Shown here: piece by piece, positions 5,689-5,702 of the stretch
Layout of the letters: each line of letters opens with the position of its first letter
How positions within the stretch are numbered: position 1 is the stretch's first letter
Assembly: GCA_947311455.1 (NCBI GenBank)
Contig: CAMZKY010000192.1
Location: 1-5,702 of the forward strand
Origin: an uncultured Marinosulfonomonas sp.
GTDB taxonomy: Bacteria; Pseudomonadota; Alphaproteobacteria; Rhodobacterales; Rhodobacteraceae
Reading direction: 5' to 3'
Length of the DNA stretch: 5,702 bases
The notes under the pieces: generated by a model
The model's input: only the letters and a program-made list of their open reading frames with translations
Told to the model about the DNA's origin: nothing
Databases searched by the model: none
Made by a program: the position numbers and the translations under genes

Positions 5689-5702
5689 CTGGAAACATAC
5701 CG

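Noticed and set aside
5484..5702. Cobalamin riboswitch upstream of the B12-dependent reductase
   Set aside because: No B12-box-like sequence or multi-stem architecture is visible in the available leader; the window holds only about 220 bases upstream, so one further out cannot be excluded.

Overview
The window looks like a piece of an alphaproteobacterial chromosome, most likely from the Rhodobacterales/Roseobacter side. The base composition is moderate, not extreme. The two best-conserved genes, a compact adenosylcobalamin-dependent ribonucleotide reductase of about 750 residues and an OtnI/hydroxypyruvate isomerase-like TIM-barrel protein beginning RHYCFAANTGFLW, are of types I associate with that group. 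The taxonomic guess is inference from protein style; no marker gene is present.

Layout: (1) Bases 3-1784 (+) hold an ABC exporter half-transporter (membrane domain plus ATPase) that lacks only its extreme N-terminus, cut by the window edge. A weak hairpin with a T-rich tail follows it. (2) Bases 1785-1963 are an AT-rich convergent spacer with an imperfect inverted repeat, a TATAAT and an orphan AGGAGG. (3) Bases 1964-2770 (-) hold the intact OtnI/Hyi-like isomerase. (4) Bases 2770-3221 contain no intact recognised gene. Next to the isomerase lie what look like the first codons of a four-carbon acid sugar kinase (OtnK) joined to the last codons of a class II aldolase (probably OtnC). This suggests that an otnK-otnC-otnI tetronate catabolic operon collapsed by internal deletion, leaving only otnI whole. 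Further out are a small palindrome, a doubtful 52-residue ORF on the + strand, and two terminator-like hairpins facing each other. (5) Bases 3222-5483 (-) hold complete class II ribonucleotide reductase NrdJ. (6) Bases 5484-5702 (-) hold its upstream region, overlapped by a small ORF of unknown function that stays open to the window edge.

Functionally this is a mixed housekeeping/accessory segment: membrane export, a leftover sugar-acid catabolic gene, and B12-dependent deoxyribonucleotide synthesis. The genes do not form one pathway. I see no tRNA, rRNA, CRISPR array, insertion sequence or cobalamin riboswitch. The most noteworthy feature is the apparent otnK/otnC deletion scar directly upstream of, and overlapping by one base, the surviving otnI gene. 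I found no convincing new biological system.
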